Shown: in pieces, positions 34,520 to 47,050 of the stretch
Numbering within the stretch: position 1 is the stretch's first letter
How the letters are laid out: each line of letters starts with the position of its first letter
Assembly (NCBI GenBank): GCA_028752905.1
Contig: JAQNBH010000015.1
Location: 17,668,112-17,732,111, forward strand
From: Cladorhizidae sp. MBARI D1340-BT2
Taxonomy: Eukaryota; Porifera; Demospongiae; Poecilosclerida; Cladorhizidae
Direction of reading: 5' to 3'
DNA length: 64,000 nucleotides
The notes under the pieces: generated by a model
What the model was told of the DNA's origin: nothing
Databases searched by the model: none
The model's input: only the letters and a program-made list of their open reading frames with translations
Translations under genes and position numbers: made by a program

Positions 34520-36330
34520 GTTTAATGAGGAGAAACTCCCAATATTATCACAATATCTGGATGTGCTGTACTGACAAGTATTTCAGGAGGAAAAGTAGAT
34601 TGTGAGTCATCAGATGCCCAAAAACCAGCAAAGTCAGTGAAGATCTTATTTTCTGATGAGAGAAGTGCATTAATGTTAGACATTAGCTTCGGGAGGATAA
34701 GTGAAGTGACCTTTGGATAAGATCTTGGGGCAACCATTTAAGATGTGCGAGGTTGTGGGAGAGGACGAATTACAAAGCCTGTAACTAGCATCAACTCAGT
34801 ATTTCTAGTGTTTCTAGTTTAGCAGAGTGTCTGAAGTGACTTGTAACAGGAAGGATAGCTAACCAGCAGAAGACACATAAATGAGTCTGTTCCACATCTT
34901 GTTGTCTTTCTTAGACCGCACAAAACATCAGCTAATTTGCAGTGCCACTGAAGCATTGAAAACTATTTGGATTATTTCTCTGGATAGCTCTGCTTTTACA
35001 GCCCTGGGAAGGGTCTTATGATCAAATTATCTCATAGCCACTGAGAGTACATCACCAATGTCTTTCTCAATCCAATGAGCAAACTAGAATGGAGGTGATA
35101 AGACCCTGGAGGCTATTTCCTCGATCATTGGATTCTTTGAAATGGTGGCAGCCGACAGATAAGTTAGCTTTGCTTTGGTTGAAAAGTGGGGATGTTAAGG
35201 ACTTAAGGATGGCGCAGGACAGCTACAGAAGTTGAACATGTGAAGCCAAGCCAAGATTTGATCAGTTTTGTAACAAGTGCGTTTGGATTTCTTTATTGCA
35301 CCAGCAAATAAGCACAGCTAATGTGTACTGCACACATGGAACCAAATATTGTTTGAATGTCCAACCACTTTGTATTCCCCACATATTGGGGAAACATCTA
35401 GTCGTTGAAGAGAGTATGATGCTCTAGAAAGGCCTTACTACCAAATTTCTTGGATATCTGCTGACTTCAAGCAATTGATGATTCAAGGAATGATGTGGAA
35501 TTATCAGTGATATTTTTGGTTTCAGCTTCACCGATATGGAAGGAGATCCTCTCCTTTACAGTCTTACCATCAAACACCAGCATAAAACTCTTATCTGGGT
35601 GAATACAGAGACCAACATCTTTGCAGTGGTTCTCAATGGAGGAAAGAACATTCTGATGTTTGGAGGGACTCGAGATCATGATGGTTATATCGTCACTGAT
35701 TCATTTACCTTGTGCTGCTTGCTGAATCATGTTTCCACAGTGGGGAAAGACGAGATGGGAGTTTCAGGTGTTAGATACCACTTGCCTTACTCTTTGCAGA
35801 AGCCTATTTAATCGAAGACAGCCTAACAGACTTGTAAAGCCTCTGAATAATACAGCAGGATAGCCTCTCCAGTCTCGTTCTGACAACACTTTGTCCAAGG
35901 ACCTGCAAGGCTTCTCAACACTCCACAGTGCATAGATGAAACTACCCAGTGCAAGAGGAGCAGATCTGGATTATGGGGTATAATAAAGGGGGTAGTGTAT
36001 AATATATGTCCCTGGAAAACAACCCAGTTTTTTATGATGAAAGGTGGAGTTTCATTCTTTTGTACTGATATACCCGAATAGCGATGAGTAAGAGACAGCG
36101 AATACAGCAAGAAATCTCACTATATAGCTTGAAGTAATGTAGCATATCATTGATATATTATAGTTTTGATATACTGAACAATCGAAAAAAGGTTTTTTGA
36201 AAGTGCATATGTCAATGCAATTGGGTGAAAATTTCCAGGATTTCTGATGCTACCCTTCTTGTGAATAGCAATCAGTTTGGCCATGCGCTGAGATTAGGGG
36301 AGGGACTTGAGGACATAGCAGTATCTTAGT
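34520..36330 (-). pseudogene. LINE reverse transcriptase relic, minus strand
   Basis: Reading down from 36290: MAKLIAIHKKGSIRNPGNFH then PIALTYA (RT fingers, about 36287-36205), a palm region in which YADD has decayed to SDDITIM (about 35700-35680), SSPSKHQNVLSSIENHC and GLCIHPDKSFMLVFDGK (35675-35560), and a C-terminal region with STFPPEILVSTAHPDIVII (about 34610-34550). The order matches a non-LTR reverse transcriptase with a C-terminal extension. Multiple stops. It lies between the inverted arms. Confidence 0.65.
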
Positions 36331-38440
36331 GAAAAGAGTTGCCAAGAAGTGATGGGTGGATGGCAGCTTCGTAAACTGTATTGAAAACCACAACACAGTA
36401 AGTTGTGTAATTCAAAGTAACGTTAACTATGAGTGCATAGAAAGTAGTAGTAAATCTGTTGATTTCTTTCTTTGGATCATAGTACAATGCAGTAGTTATA
36501 GCTACAGATGAGATTTGTAGCTATTACTTTCTCACAGCTATCTCAAACACTAACTTTATATAGTTTGTCATGCCTTAGTATCCATTTGAAGCTTCTAGAT
36601 CTCAAAGCAATCTTCATAGTTAATTAATGGAATAATTTTGCGGCTCTCCTTCCCTTGTAGATACATGGGCAGATGGAGTTTGGAGGCTATACCTGAGTCT
36701 AAGGAAGTTGCTCAATAGTGGATGATGCCAAAGTCTAACTGGCAATGAAGACAAAAAATAACCTACAGTTAATATTGGTTTTGAATGCGAATATTCTTTG
36801 TCATTTCTCTCAAGTGCTTGGAGAAAACAGTTTTGGATTTGAAGCAATCAGGAGTCAGAGCATAGCACATTTACTCACCAATACAGCCAATCAATGATCG
36901 TGGTAAGGGAGATTTCTCATGGTAACTTCTCATGCCAACTTCAAGTTAGCATAAACATTACAAACCTTTACTGGTGCATAGTGAGCCCATGCCTTTTATC
37001 AGAATCTTTAATTTTTTTTGGGGGAAATATCCAACATTATAATATTAAGCGTACTTATTCTTTAGAAAATTTTACCTGGTCTACACTTACACTGGCAAAG
37101 TTGTGGCATTGGTATATTGTGTCCCAGGAAATTTGGCATCCCTATGTTGAATATACTAGGATAGTTGGCATCACACGTGACACTCCATGAATATGGCATT
37201 CTCATTAGCAAAGACTGGCAACAGCAATGAAACTGTGCTAGGTCTAGAGCAGAGAAGAGAATCTAAAGTTGACACTTGAGCATTGCTTTGAAAACTAGCA
37301 TAATATCGATAAATTTCTAAAAATTCTGTGTTGTAAAACTGTTTCATCATCTTCACAAGCTCTGGTTTGACTATCCATGATTGTAAGCGTCCCGCTCCCT
37401 ACACTCCAGCTGCTTTAGCTTGGCAATGCAGAGGAACACCTTGATGCCTAGTCCAAATTAGAACCATGCTATCCTAATTTACTACTAGACCAACCCAGCC
37501 TACAGTATTCCTGTAGCTACAATTTGAGAGCGAGTTAATTACAAACAAGGCAAAAATGAGGTGCGCTGCCTTTTAATTGAACAAAATGCAACTACTCTTA
37601 GTTCTCATAAGTCCTAATCGCACATAAATCTATCAAAGTTGTTTTTTTCACTCGTCTCTCTCTCTCTCTCTTCACGTCATCCCTCGTCAGACGTGTCCGC
37701 AATCTCCCCCAAAATGACCATGTTTGGTATTCTGGAGTGGCCTTCCGGCATGAGTCTCTGACCAATCAGCATCCTTCTCCTCAGTTGACTTGTCTGAACC
37801 ATTTGGCAACCTGTGTGGTTCATCAATGTTCGAAACACTTCCGCTGGCCTGTAGATCTGATGACCCATGTGGTTCTCTCTCAGTCAGGGCCAAGTCTGTG
37901 GAGATCCCTGACAATGATCCAATGAAGGGGCTTCAGTGCATAGGGAGAATCTAGATTGGGAAGGGGAGTGTTAAAACCTATCTATCTTAAGGTGTGGGTG
38001 GGGGGAGAGAGAGGGGAATTTCGAGGAAGAGTGATAAGAAGTATTAAGAACTGACCAACAAACACACCTGAGTTTCCTCTATTCCCACACAAAACTCTTG
38101 CATGTTACCAAGTGTAAAACTGCTAGGAAATTTGAGCTTACCATTGCGCATTGGCATATATGTTATAGGAACAATCATGGTAAATCTACCACATACTTAA
38201 TCTGATCTTGATATTATAATAAAGTCTCCTACACTATTTTTGTTTATCCTTGTACAGTGCAATTTGGTTTTATGCTATTCGGTTTTATGCATTGATTATC
38301 CATAAGATTCACAACTTGGGTGAGGACAAAAATCTGAAAAGCACTCTACTCGGGTAAGAAACTTAAAAATGTCTACACATTAATTCTACTTGCAGCCAGC
38401 TATCAACTTAACTTGATATTATAATTAAAATTACCTTGTC

Positions 38441-38651
38441 AATAATCAACTTCAAATTGTATTCACTCGACGTTTCAACTAGATGCTTTATTATTAAGTT
38501 TTATTTATTTATTTATTTATTTTTATTAGTTTATATAATATAATTATATATAATTGATGTTTTATTTATTTGTTTGTATATTGTTCATTTAATTTTTTGG
38601 GGGGGGGTGGGGGTGGGAATGGGGGTTATTTAACAATTTGAAGTCGATTAT
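38441..38651. mobile_element. MITE-like insertion in the right arm
   Basis: About 210 bp with 19-bp inverted ends matching at 17 positions. The left end continues into CACTCGACGTTTCAACTAG, the dispersed Penelope-terminus box. The equivalent position in the left arm lacks it. A G-rich tract (38600-38620) and ATTT repeats fill the centre. Confidence 0.6.
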
Positions 38652-40539
38652 GGAGAAGGTCAATTTAATGTTATTATGTCAACTGAGAGTTCATTGAGAG
38701 TTGGTATATAATTTTAAAAGAGTACTTGAGAAACTCAAAAGAGCACTCGGAGAACTGAAAACCATGAGAAAGTTACCTATAACTACGAATTACAGCTGTA
38801 GCTGCCTGCATTGATCTAAGTTTGGTAGAAAGAAAAAAGTCAACAAATGAAAATTTACTTGATTAGGGCAAACGGGTGTACACAACTTACTTGAGTTATT
38901 TTTATACCCTGAAAATGGCACATCTATCTCTGGTCTTTATATTTTTTGTCTTCTATTGGAGCTATTTTTATCGAACCAGCTCATTTCATAACAGACCTAC
39001 AGCTGCTTCCTCCAGTATGACATCAGCTTTTGTAAGCGTGTCTAATCCTTGTTATCTGCCTCACTAGCTACAATTTATTCATGCAAACTTCTTCTCTGCT
39101 CTATTGGCCATCGTTGAGCTAGCAGTTGTCGCCTAAGGTTCTCCCATTCTCCAGGTGTTTCCTCATTGTCTTCAGTCAGTTGCCTTCTACTTATACTTGC
39201 TGGTGTTGAAGAAACAAACCCAGGCCATGAAATGGTATTCAATAAATGTGCACTGGGAAGAAGCCTAAGGAAGTATTTCTTTTGACACATCTGTGATGAT
39301 GAAGTAAAAGATGCAGTAGGCAAACAGCAAGTTGATGATGCTCTTCGGTGTGATGGAAGTTTGCAATATGGACCCATTGTTGTTATGGTGGACTGTCTAA
39401 GAATGCCTTCAAAATGGTCTGCAAATCCACAAACCCCCTCGAATTATAGATTAAACAAAGTAGACATTGAGTTGTCACATCTGTGAAGTGTTTTTTTAAA
39501 AATCTTTCCAGCAAGTTTGAAACCTTGTTGAATCCTGGCAAACAATTACCTATAGCTTCACTTCAGTAGTTGTGGTTCCACTGCATCACATTCAGGAATA
39601 CTGCCAGCTCCCCTCTCAACAGTGAACCCTCCCTCTTCCATTTTATATCTTCCTATATATGACTGTCACTCTTGGGCACTCCTCCGAGAGAGACTTTCCT
39701 TATCTCATTTCACTGTTCACCCAGGGCCCTACAATGAAAGGAGATTGTCTTTCTCTCCTCCTTCGACAGTGTGTTCAGAGCACTCCAATGAAAGGAGGTT
39801 TAACACCGTCATATTCAGAGTGGACGAGCTATCAAGTAGTTTATCCAGATTCTCTAGGCAGCCTTAACAGTGTGTCATATGTTATCTGTGATAATGATTC
39901 ATCAGAAACCACCATCATCAATGTAAGTTCCATGAAGGGTCTACTCGTCCCTGATCTATCTTGGTAAAATTGAAACCGACCCTCTCAAGTTACCATGTCT
40001 CCTTTCCAAAATAAATCAACTGAACCCACCCCCCTCCCCTCATTTCATCCAAACCAGACCTAACTTGACCTGAAAGGCATTGAGATAGCTGGAATGATGG
40101 TTCCTCATCACTTCAGGTTTGAGTAATAGTGGCAAACCAATTGTGCATTTTTGACTAAAGCATGAAAGTTTCAGCATATAATCTACATACCCAAAGGTTT
40201 TATTTCAGCATATATTTCAGCATACAATCTACATACACCAAGTATTTATTTCAGCACATAGTCTACGTGCACCAAAGATTTATCTCGGAAATTAACTTCT
40301 GGAGACCTTGAAAGGCATTGAACTCAGCATCACATTTCCAGTTTTTTAGTACATCACAGAATAATTATTTCCTATGATGTACAATAACACACCAAATGTG
40401 CGGATGACCTATCAAGGTCACCAGAGGGCAGATACAAACTGCCTCAGCTAACTCCTTATACTCTGGTGTGCACTGTCAGTTGTGAAACCTATATAGACTT
40501 GGAAGATGCCTGGTATTGTTCACTTAGGCACTGTTGTCT

Positions 40540-42590
40540 GCTTCTTTCTTTGTCACCATGTCAAAATGCCATATCCTGATTGATCCTGCCCAAGCCTTCT
40601 CCTCCCAAGCCACGTTGCCACTGACTGGGAAGTTTGTGCTCTCTACCAAGTAATAACCGAGAGAGATTTACAATGCCCTACCATGTCAAACAGGCCACCA
40701 TTAGGTCGCCGATATGTGTCACTCGCCAACAATCTCCTTGCATTTCAGGAACTCTAATGAATATCAGCTGAGCTGGACCTGGACAGGATGGGGATTAATG
40801 GAAGTGGCATAGAAGCCACACTGGTGATCAACAGAGTCTAGTGGCATAAAACTTGTTGGTAAAAATGTAATCAAACTAGCAGCAGTCTGATGCATCCAGG
40901 ATTCACACATGGTATGATCACAGCCATGTCCCGGACTAAAGAGCCTGTTTGCATCTCCTGCAAATGTTCCACGCGCCATTGTCAAAACAGTTGGACAGAA
41001 ATGTTAGAAAGGCTGCCTGAAAATAGAAGACACTGAGCTTCCTGCCAAACTTGCACCCAGGGATGAGGAATATCACTTTAAATGCCTCCGGATGTGCTAT
41101 AACAAAGCAAGACAGGCTGCATCAATGGACGCTCATGAGGAAGAGGTTCAGCTGTGTGGCATTTTTTTCGCAGAATTGCTGGCCTTCAGAGGAAACAAGT
41201 GGTGATCATTGTTCCTCTGTGGTCAAACTGGCAGACCAGGTTGACCTATACCTGCACAGAGTTAGACTGGAACAGCTAGGTGTCACTGTGAGTCATCGAA
41301 TCTGCACAACCAGATTGAAGAACAGGATTCTCTCTGTGTTTCCAGACTTAATGGAATACTCTCAGGGGAGAGACATGCTTCTGATATTTCAGGAAGATAC
41401 TGCAGATTCTTTCAAAAACACCCATGACCATAACAGTGATGTCATGCATTTGGTGAGAGCAGTAGAAGTGGTACACAGAGATATGTTTGACACCAAGTTC
41501 ACCTTGATGCTCATTCCTTCCCAATTATCAGAAAGGGTGTTTACCACTATCTCTTTTTGCTCTATTGAACATGATCTTAGATGTGGCGAACATCAAGCAC
41601 AGAATCAGTTTGTGGAAACAGCTACTATTACCACTGCTCTAACGGTCTCGCTGGTCTTGGACAGTGTTAAGCATCTATGAGCAGCAAAGTCATTGGACAC
41701 AGTGTGTCACAGCCATGACTGTGTCAGTGCCTCTTCTACTCTACGTGGCTCTGAAAATCCATGCTGTCACATATATGAGAGGGTTAATTGACACACACTT
41801 CAGTCTGGGGATGTGTGTGTCATATGATCACTTCTTGCAAGTGATTGGATGAAATTGTTAATAGAGTCTGCAAATACTTTAAGAAAGAAGAAGTGTGCCC
41901 ACCAAAAATGTGCAATGGTCTCTTCACAACAATCACAATCCAAGTTCTAGTGAGGACTCATTTCATGGCACTGGTATCGTTTTGATAATGCATCCTACAC
42001 GTGAATGTGCAGGCACCGACCATGTCATGCTTGTTATCAACAGGTCCACACAATATACCAGGTCAATCATTCTTTTGCCACAGACATACACCTGTGTGCT
42101 GCACCTATCTCAAGGTATGAAGCAATTCACAGCCGCTCCAGTGAATGGCCTGGTGAGAGACCTTGATTTCCAAATAAGAATAAAAATAAAAGATGAAGAG
42201 TATGAGTGATTGAGAGCAGTGATGATAGCTTTAGAAAAGCATGAGATATCACAGCATGTTGGGTATTGTGATCTTCCTATCATGCTGACATCCACCAGAC
42301 TGTGATCCCACCTGCAGCTATTAATACACCGTTGCCTTTGTTTCTGGAGAATGATTCACCTGCTGCCACGATAAGACATTCAATGGACATTGTCAGAGCA
42401 GTATATAGTCTACCAACTGAACCTTGGCAGTTGCCTGCCTACTGTGGACCAACCTTTCTATGCCTTAGCCAAGTAGATGCAGTGAACGTGGCTGGTCAGC
42501 CATGGAGAGGACCACTTTATGGTCATGTTTGGTTGGCTCCACATTCAAATGTCAGTCTTGAAAGTAGACGTCTTCATCTGTGTTGAACAA
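40540..42590 (+). pseudogene. Uncharacterised multi-copy coding family, plus copy
   Basis: Paralogue of 24195-26060 in opposite orientation. A 209-codon open stretch (41051-41680) contains LADQVDLYLHRVRLEQLGVT, VSHRICTTRLKNRILSVFPD, QGRDMLLIFQED, HLVRAVEVVHRDMFDTKFT and RVFTTISFCSIEHDLR. It continues with VTYMRGLIDTHFSLGMCVSY (41765-41824), SSSEDSFHGTGIVLIMHPT (about 41945-42000) and an end segment (42300-42590) with PAYCGPTFLCLSQVDAV. The minus copy retains a different 3' half, so the two together cover more of the family than either alone. No catalytic motif is secure; function unknown. Confidence 0.6.
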
Positions 42591-42619
42591 TGTAGCTATA
42601 TACCTCAGATCAAGAAGCC

Positions 42620-43130
42620 ATCTATACACCTATTACTCACCTTTTCTCCCTAAGTCTTTCCGAGCACCATTTTCCAATCAACTGGAGAGTTCACTTGAAT
42701 GTTCCCATACATAAAGCAGGTGATAAGTCAGTCAATAGACTGATCTCCCTCCTCCGTACCATTTACCTTGTCTTTGTGAGCATTTAATATATTTAAAAAG
42801 GCCTCTTTATTAATAAAGCAATCTGCTTGACTCAATTTAGATTTTGGAAAGAAATACGGAAGAGGTCAAAGCATAAGAAGACATATCATTAACAAAGATC
42901 AAGAACAGAAGGTAACTAAGAACACTTCCCGGGGGGAAAATTACAGTATCTGAGATATTGGCCATTTAACGACACTAGTTGAAATCTAGATGAAATATAA
43001 GCAATGCCATAGATTCCCAGTGATGCCAATGGAACATAACCTATGGAGAAGCTCATCGTGAAGAACCCTATCAAATACTTTGCAAGAATCAAGATAGATT
43101 ACATTGCCTTGCACTTTTTCATTTAAAAAG
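42620..43130 (-). pseudogene. LINE (Jockey/CR1-like) RT fragment
   Basis: Reading down from 43115: GNVIYLDSCKVFDRVLHDEL then LHRLCSIGITGNLW (RT motif A region, about 43115-43010), a decayed motif B, and KLSQADCFINKEAFLNIL where the catalytic FADD has been lost (about 42850-42790). It is short, frameshifted and isolated. Confidence 0.65.
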
Positions 43131-43429
43131 CTGCTAGTAAAATTTAGTAGCTGCTGGGTGGTAGAGCAACTTTACTTCTCTGCACTAATGATACTAAGTG
43201 TTTCAAATCAATAAAATCATCTGATGCAGCTTCCCCACAGGAAGATTTATCTTCTTTATATACCAAAGTGCCCGTCCTTTAATAATAGTAAAGCCACCTT
43301 ATGATGAGCTTCTGTATAAATCACCATTACCTCATCAAAGGTAGAATGAACACCAACAAAAGTTCCATCAAAGATGTAGGAGTAGCCATAAAACTTGATA
43401 AAGGTGGGAATCAGTCTCAACGAGTCTGG

Positions 43430-43520
43430 AAAATGTGCTTGTGGTTAGGATTTTGGCACTGTATGAACTTAATATTACCTCAAATGTCTGTGTGCTCTCT
43501 TTTGGTATTAAAATTAAAAA
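43430..43520. repeat. Fragment of the foldback-element arm
   Basis: CTTGTGGTTA...TCTGTGTGCTCTCTTTTGGTATTAAAAT matches the left arm of the element at 14871-15772 in the same orientation. Confidence 0.5.
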
Positions 43521-43654
43521 GTGCAGGTTTTCAGACTGCTTCCCCCCATAATATTTGCCTATTATATATCCAACTAAAATAAGCCTGGAGTCACATGGTA
43601 ATTCCTGGATGAACTCTAAACATATAATAGTGATCAAAGTGATAGTTGCATATT

Positions 43655-45247
43655 GTTATGGTGAGACTTAGGCTATAACCTCCCATGTCCTTGAAATAGA
43701 TCCAGTCTCCAATGTTCACTTCAGAAATGCGGGCTTCACAGATTTTGTTTCCACTGTCACAAGTTGACCCCCAAATAAAGGTTTTGTGATAGTTGCAGGA
43801 TCTCAATATGTCCTGCAATAGAAAAGTTGAGAAGTTTGAGTTTCGTTAATTTTTTCCCCCCCAGTACTATAACACTGCGTGCAATACAAAAATCCTGTAA
43901 TATTTGCATACCTGGAGGACAATAAGGGTTGGTTTCATTATTTCATAGAAACAAATAAAGAATGAACCATGTATATATACCATCATTTACATGGTAGTTG
44001 TACACTGGCTCTTTTCCACTTTTTATAGTAACTCTCTTCCCAATCACATTGACAGCAATGGAATAGACAGAGGTAGGAAAGAAGAACCCTGTATGCATTT
44101 AAAAAATATATATATAATATATATACACCAGATGTATACGTATGTACACATGTTTTTATATGGCTTCAATATGCTATGTTAAAGTATAGGGGCAGCAAAA
44201 TAATTTTTTGATTGGTTAGGCTAGAAATGCATGACAAACCTTTACCCTGTATAAAATGTTAACAGTTACTACAAGTTATTAGTTCTGATCAAGATTTGAT
44301 TATATTAGGATTTGAATGGGCCCTAAACTAGTCTCCATATAAGGAACAAATAAGTTCTAATATATTTTAGCATGCAGATCATTTCTAGCCTCTGAGAAGT
44401 GGATAATGTCTCTACTCTGTATATGAACTGATTTGACTCCAAAGCAAGCTAAACTCAAGCCATTCATAGTGTAATTTTTAGATTATGTCATGGCTTGTTG
44501 ACTCTTCTGTTTCTGGAATAGTTCCTGATGGTGTGGAAGGTACAGATATCTGTCTATTGGGAAACCACTCTGAATCGCTTCAATTTGAAGGGGAAAATGA
44601 CGTACTTCAATACATGGATTTCTTTGCTGCAAATTTCTTCTAGACAGAACTTTTGTTTTCTTGATTCAATGGAGCCAATTCTGTTAAACTAAAACTAATT
44701 TATTTTCATTCTAATGGTAATTTGTTCATGTACTTTTTTACACAATCAACAATTATAGTGGTGCAGTTTATTGGTATTATTCATTGTACACACCTACCTG
44801 GCTCAGTAATGACCTTTAAGTCAGGAAAATCATGGAACACTTCCAGGCCACTGTTGATACTCACAGCCATGTTCTTGAAGAGGTCTTCTGACATCTTGAT
44901 TCCGGGAAAGCCTCCTCCTATGTCAAGGAGGGTCATGTGGTGGCCCACACTGGCAGCATAGTGGAATACCTCAAAGGCCAACTCCATTGCATGCTGGTAA
45001 GAATGTGGGTCCTTACCAAAATAACCTACATGGAAACTATTAATGATTGTAATAAATACCTAGATAACTCTGTAGTAAGTGGTGTAGTATAAGCAGCAGA
45101 CAATATTCAATACCTGACTCCTACTACATTCAAATCCAGTGCTAAAGCAGTTTGGAGTAGATCTCTGGCCTCTGACATGGTGCAGCCAAACTTGCTACAA
45201 ATGATAGTGGAGAACTAGCAGATTCTGCGACAATGCGCAGGACAAAT
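43655..45247 (-). pseudogene. Ornithine decarboxylase-like pseudogene, copy 2 (exons 4-7)
   Basis: Exons 4 to 7 with intact GT-AG borders: 45114-45247, 44798-45036, 43912-44088 and 43655-43812. Exon 5 is open and carries the PLP-stacking His, LLDIGGGFPG and TEPG. Exon 4 is one base short (134 instead of 135). Exon 6 has four extra bases (TATA, in a TATATATA context near 43976-43985) that shift the frame. Exon 7 keeps WGSTCD with the catalytic Cys but stops matching after GGYSLSL; the sequence then matches the 3' flank of ODC-3's last exon, so the end of exon 7, intron 7 and exon 8 were deleted. Exons 1-3 were not found upstream. Dead beyond doubt. Confidence 0.9.
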
Positions 45248-45249
45248 CT

Positions 45250-47050
45250 GGAATGAAAGAAGCCAGTAAAAATGTTACGGATATTAGTACTGCATGGATT
45301 GAAATGTTGATGAAGAGATTGCATTGGATAGTCAAAGACTAAAAAATGCCATTTTAATTTACATGTATTGCCAATAAAAAAACCCACCAATCACGTGCAT
45401 AACAACCATTGATCATCGATGATAGAGATTAGCTCAGATCACTTTGTGAAAGTATATAGGATTGGTAGTCCTGCCACACAACCAAAAGCGTCCAATTATA
45501 CTTAATTTTTAAGAAGATCTTGAAACTATTGTTTCACACCAAAGTATTGAAAATAAATACTTTGGTGTGACTAGCAAAAAAAGAAATAAGGCTATATAGA
45601 ATTTTATCAAATTTAGAATGAAGACGAATGTTATAATAATTTTTTTTTATCTGTCAAATTATTTGACCATCAGCCTTTCCAGCAGTACAGTATATTACTA
45701 GTTGGCATAAGTATTGGCCAGAGTAATTATGAAAGTCAACAGTTGCATTATCTAAGCTATGTGCTGAAACTTTAGAAATATATAGCAGAGAGCAAGAGTT
45801 CTACATACACAGTGCTTAATCTTTCCAACAATTATTTACCTTGTTAACCTGTGGCCAAACCTGTTTTATGTTGATTGACTAGAGATATGACTGGGCTTGC
45901 ATGTAATGAATGTGGGTGTGGTACAACTCCAATGTGCCATGAACATGTCACAGCTAACATGATAACTATATTCTTCAAATATGTTTAATGTTTTGAACAG
46001 ATGAAAATAGATCCTGAACCCTGTAAGAATACTTGCCTGTCTCCTTCCCGCCTCTAGCACCATCTTGTCAGCTGGTTATATCCGGTAAACCTGCATTATC
46101 TATTAGGACATTATGGAATTATGCAATAAGTGCCATTGTGTTGTGTATCACAACATACTCGTGTCATTATCAGTACCATAGCATTGGCGGTATATAATTT
46201 CGGCTGCCTGTAATATCCACACATCAAGCACACCAGTGGAAACCCTTCATGATCGATCTAATCTACCTCGGGTTCTGATTGACTTGAAGTCTCTCTAACC
46301 ATCAGTATCCATTTTCAGCAAACACACTCCTGACATGTTTGCATAATTCATAATTTCACAATGGCCACACATGCACGGTGCACCTGTAGGTAGAGTGATT
46401 AGATACAAAGCTAGCAAACAGCGCACCAGCGATACTGAATTTACTAGCTAATTGTTTTGACTAGCTCTATAGGCTTACCAGTTGGTATTGAATTGAGAAG
46501 TCTTCCACTCCATTGGGAATCCAGATTCCATAACAGATGAATCATTATATGATGACATATAGAGGTAACGTTCAACTCCCTCTGCGTATTGTTCATCCAA
46601 CCTCCTGCATCTTCCTGGCTAGAGATGTCTGAAAAGATGCAGATAAGGTCTTAACTCAGAGCAGAGGTAGTCATGCTACCATTTTCAGAGGGAGTACCTT
46701 AAATGTCGTATAAAAACCACCTACTCGACAATTTTTCCCCCGGGATGCAGAATACGATGCTTGAAGAGAAAACGAAACATCTGAAAAAAATGTTCATGAA
46801 TTAATTTTTTTTTAATTCATTATATGCCCTCCCTTTAATATACATATGCTTGTGATCATGAATTGTGAGGCATAGACAAGCTCTCATAAGCTGCATAGGC
46901 TATAACAACCAGCATTTATTTACGGCACAGTATGGATTCATATCTTACTTTATCAGGCATCCTCTTCCTTGCTTGTGTAGTGTGTAAAGGGCATTACATC
47001 ATAATTATATAATGCATTCATAGACATACTTGATCTTGTTTTTAATCTGA
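45250..47050. other. No gene recognised
   Basis: The part near 45690-45810 resembles 62970-63080 upstream of ODC-3 exon 4 (TGCATTAT, GCTATGTGCTG, AGCAGAGAG), so the ODC-2/ODC-3 duplication extends at least that far upstream. The rest is A/T-rich with no recognisable coding motif. Confidence 0.5.

Larger units (their letters stand above)
36700..42590 (+). repeat. Right arm of a large inverted duplication
   Basis: Reverse-complement partner of 24195-30100. A private insertion at 38441-38651 has inverted ends (AATAATCAACTTCAAATTG and CAATTTGAAGTCGATTATG) around an ATTTATTT run and a G-rich tract. The 39180-39420 part reads CPICDDEV...ALRCDGSL, reminiscent of a PHD-type zinc finger, and the left arm retains a related version at 27300-27540. 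Confidence 0.75.

Noticed and set aside
37666..37925. Paired open frames near a CT dinucleotide run as a small gene
   Set aside because: Frames on both strands have similar length and no recognisable motif; the region lies inside the decayed inverted arm.
41051..41680. A 209-codon frame as an intact host gene
   Set aside because: Its paralogue in the other arm is broken in several frames and the family is repetitive; the start and end do not coincide with conserved borders.
45866..46063. Possible upstream exons 1-3 of ODC-2
   Set aside because: The frames show none of the ODC exon 1-3 motifs ([14 protein letters not shown]), so these exons are absent rather than merely broken.
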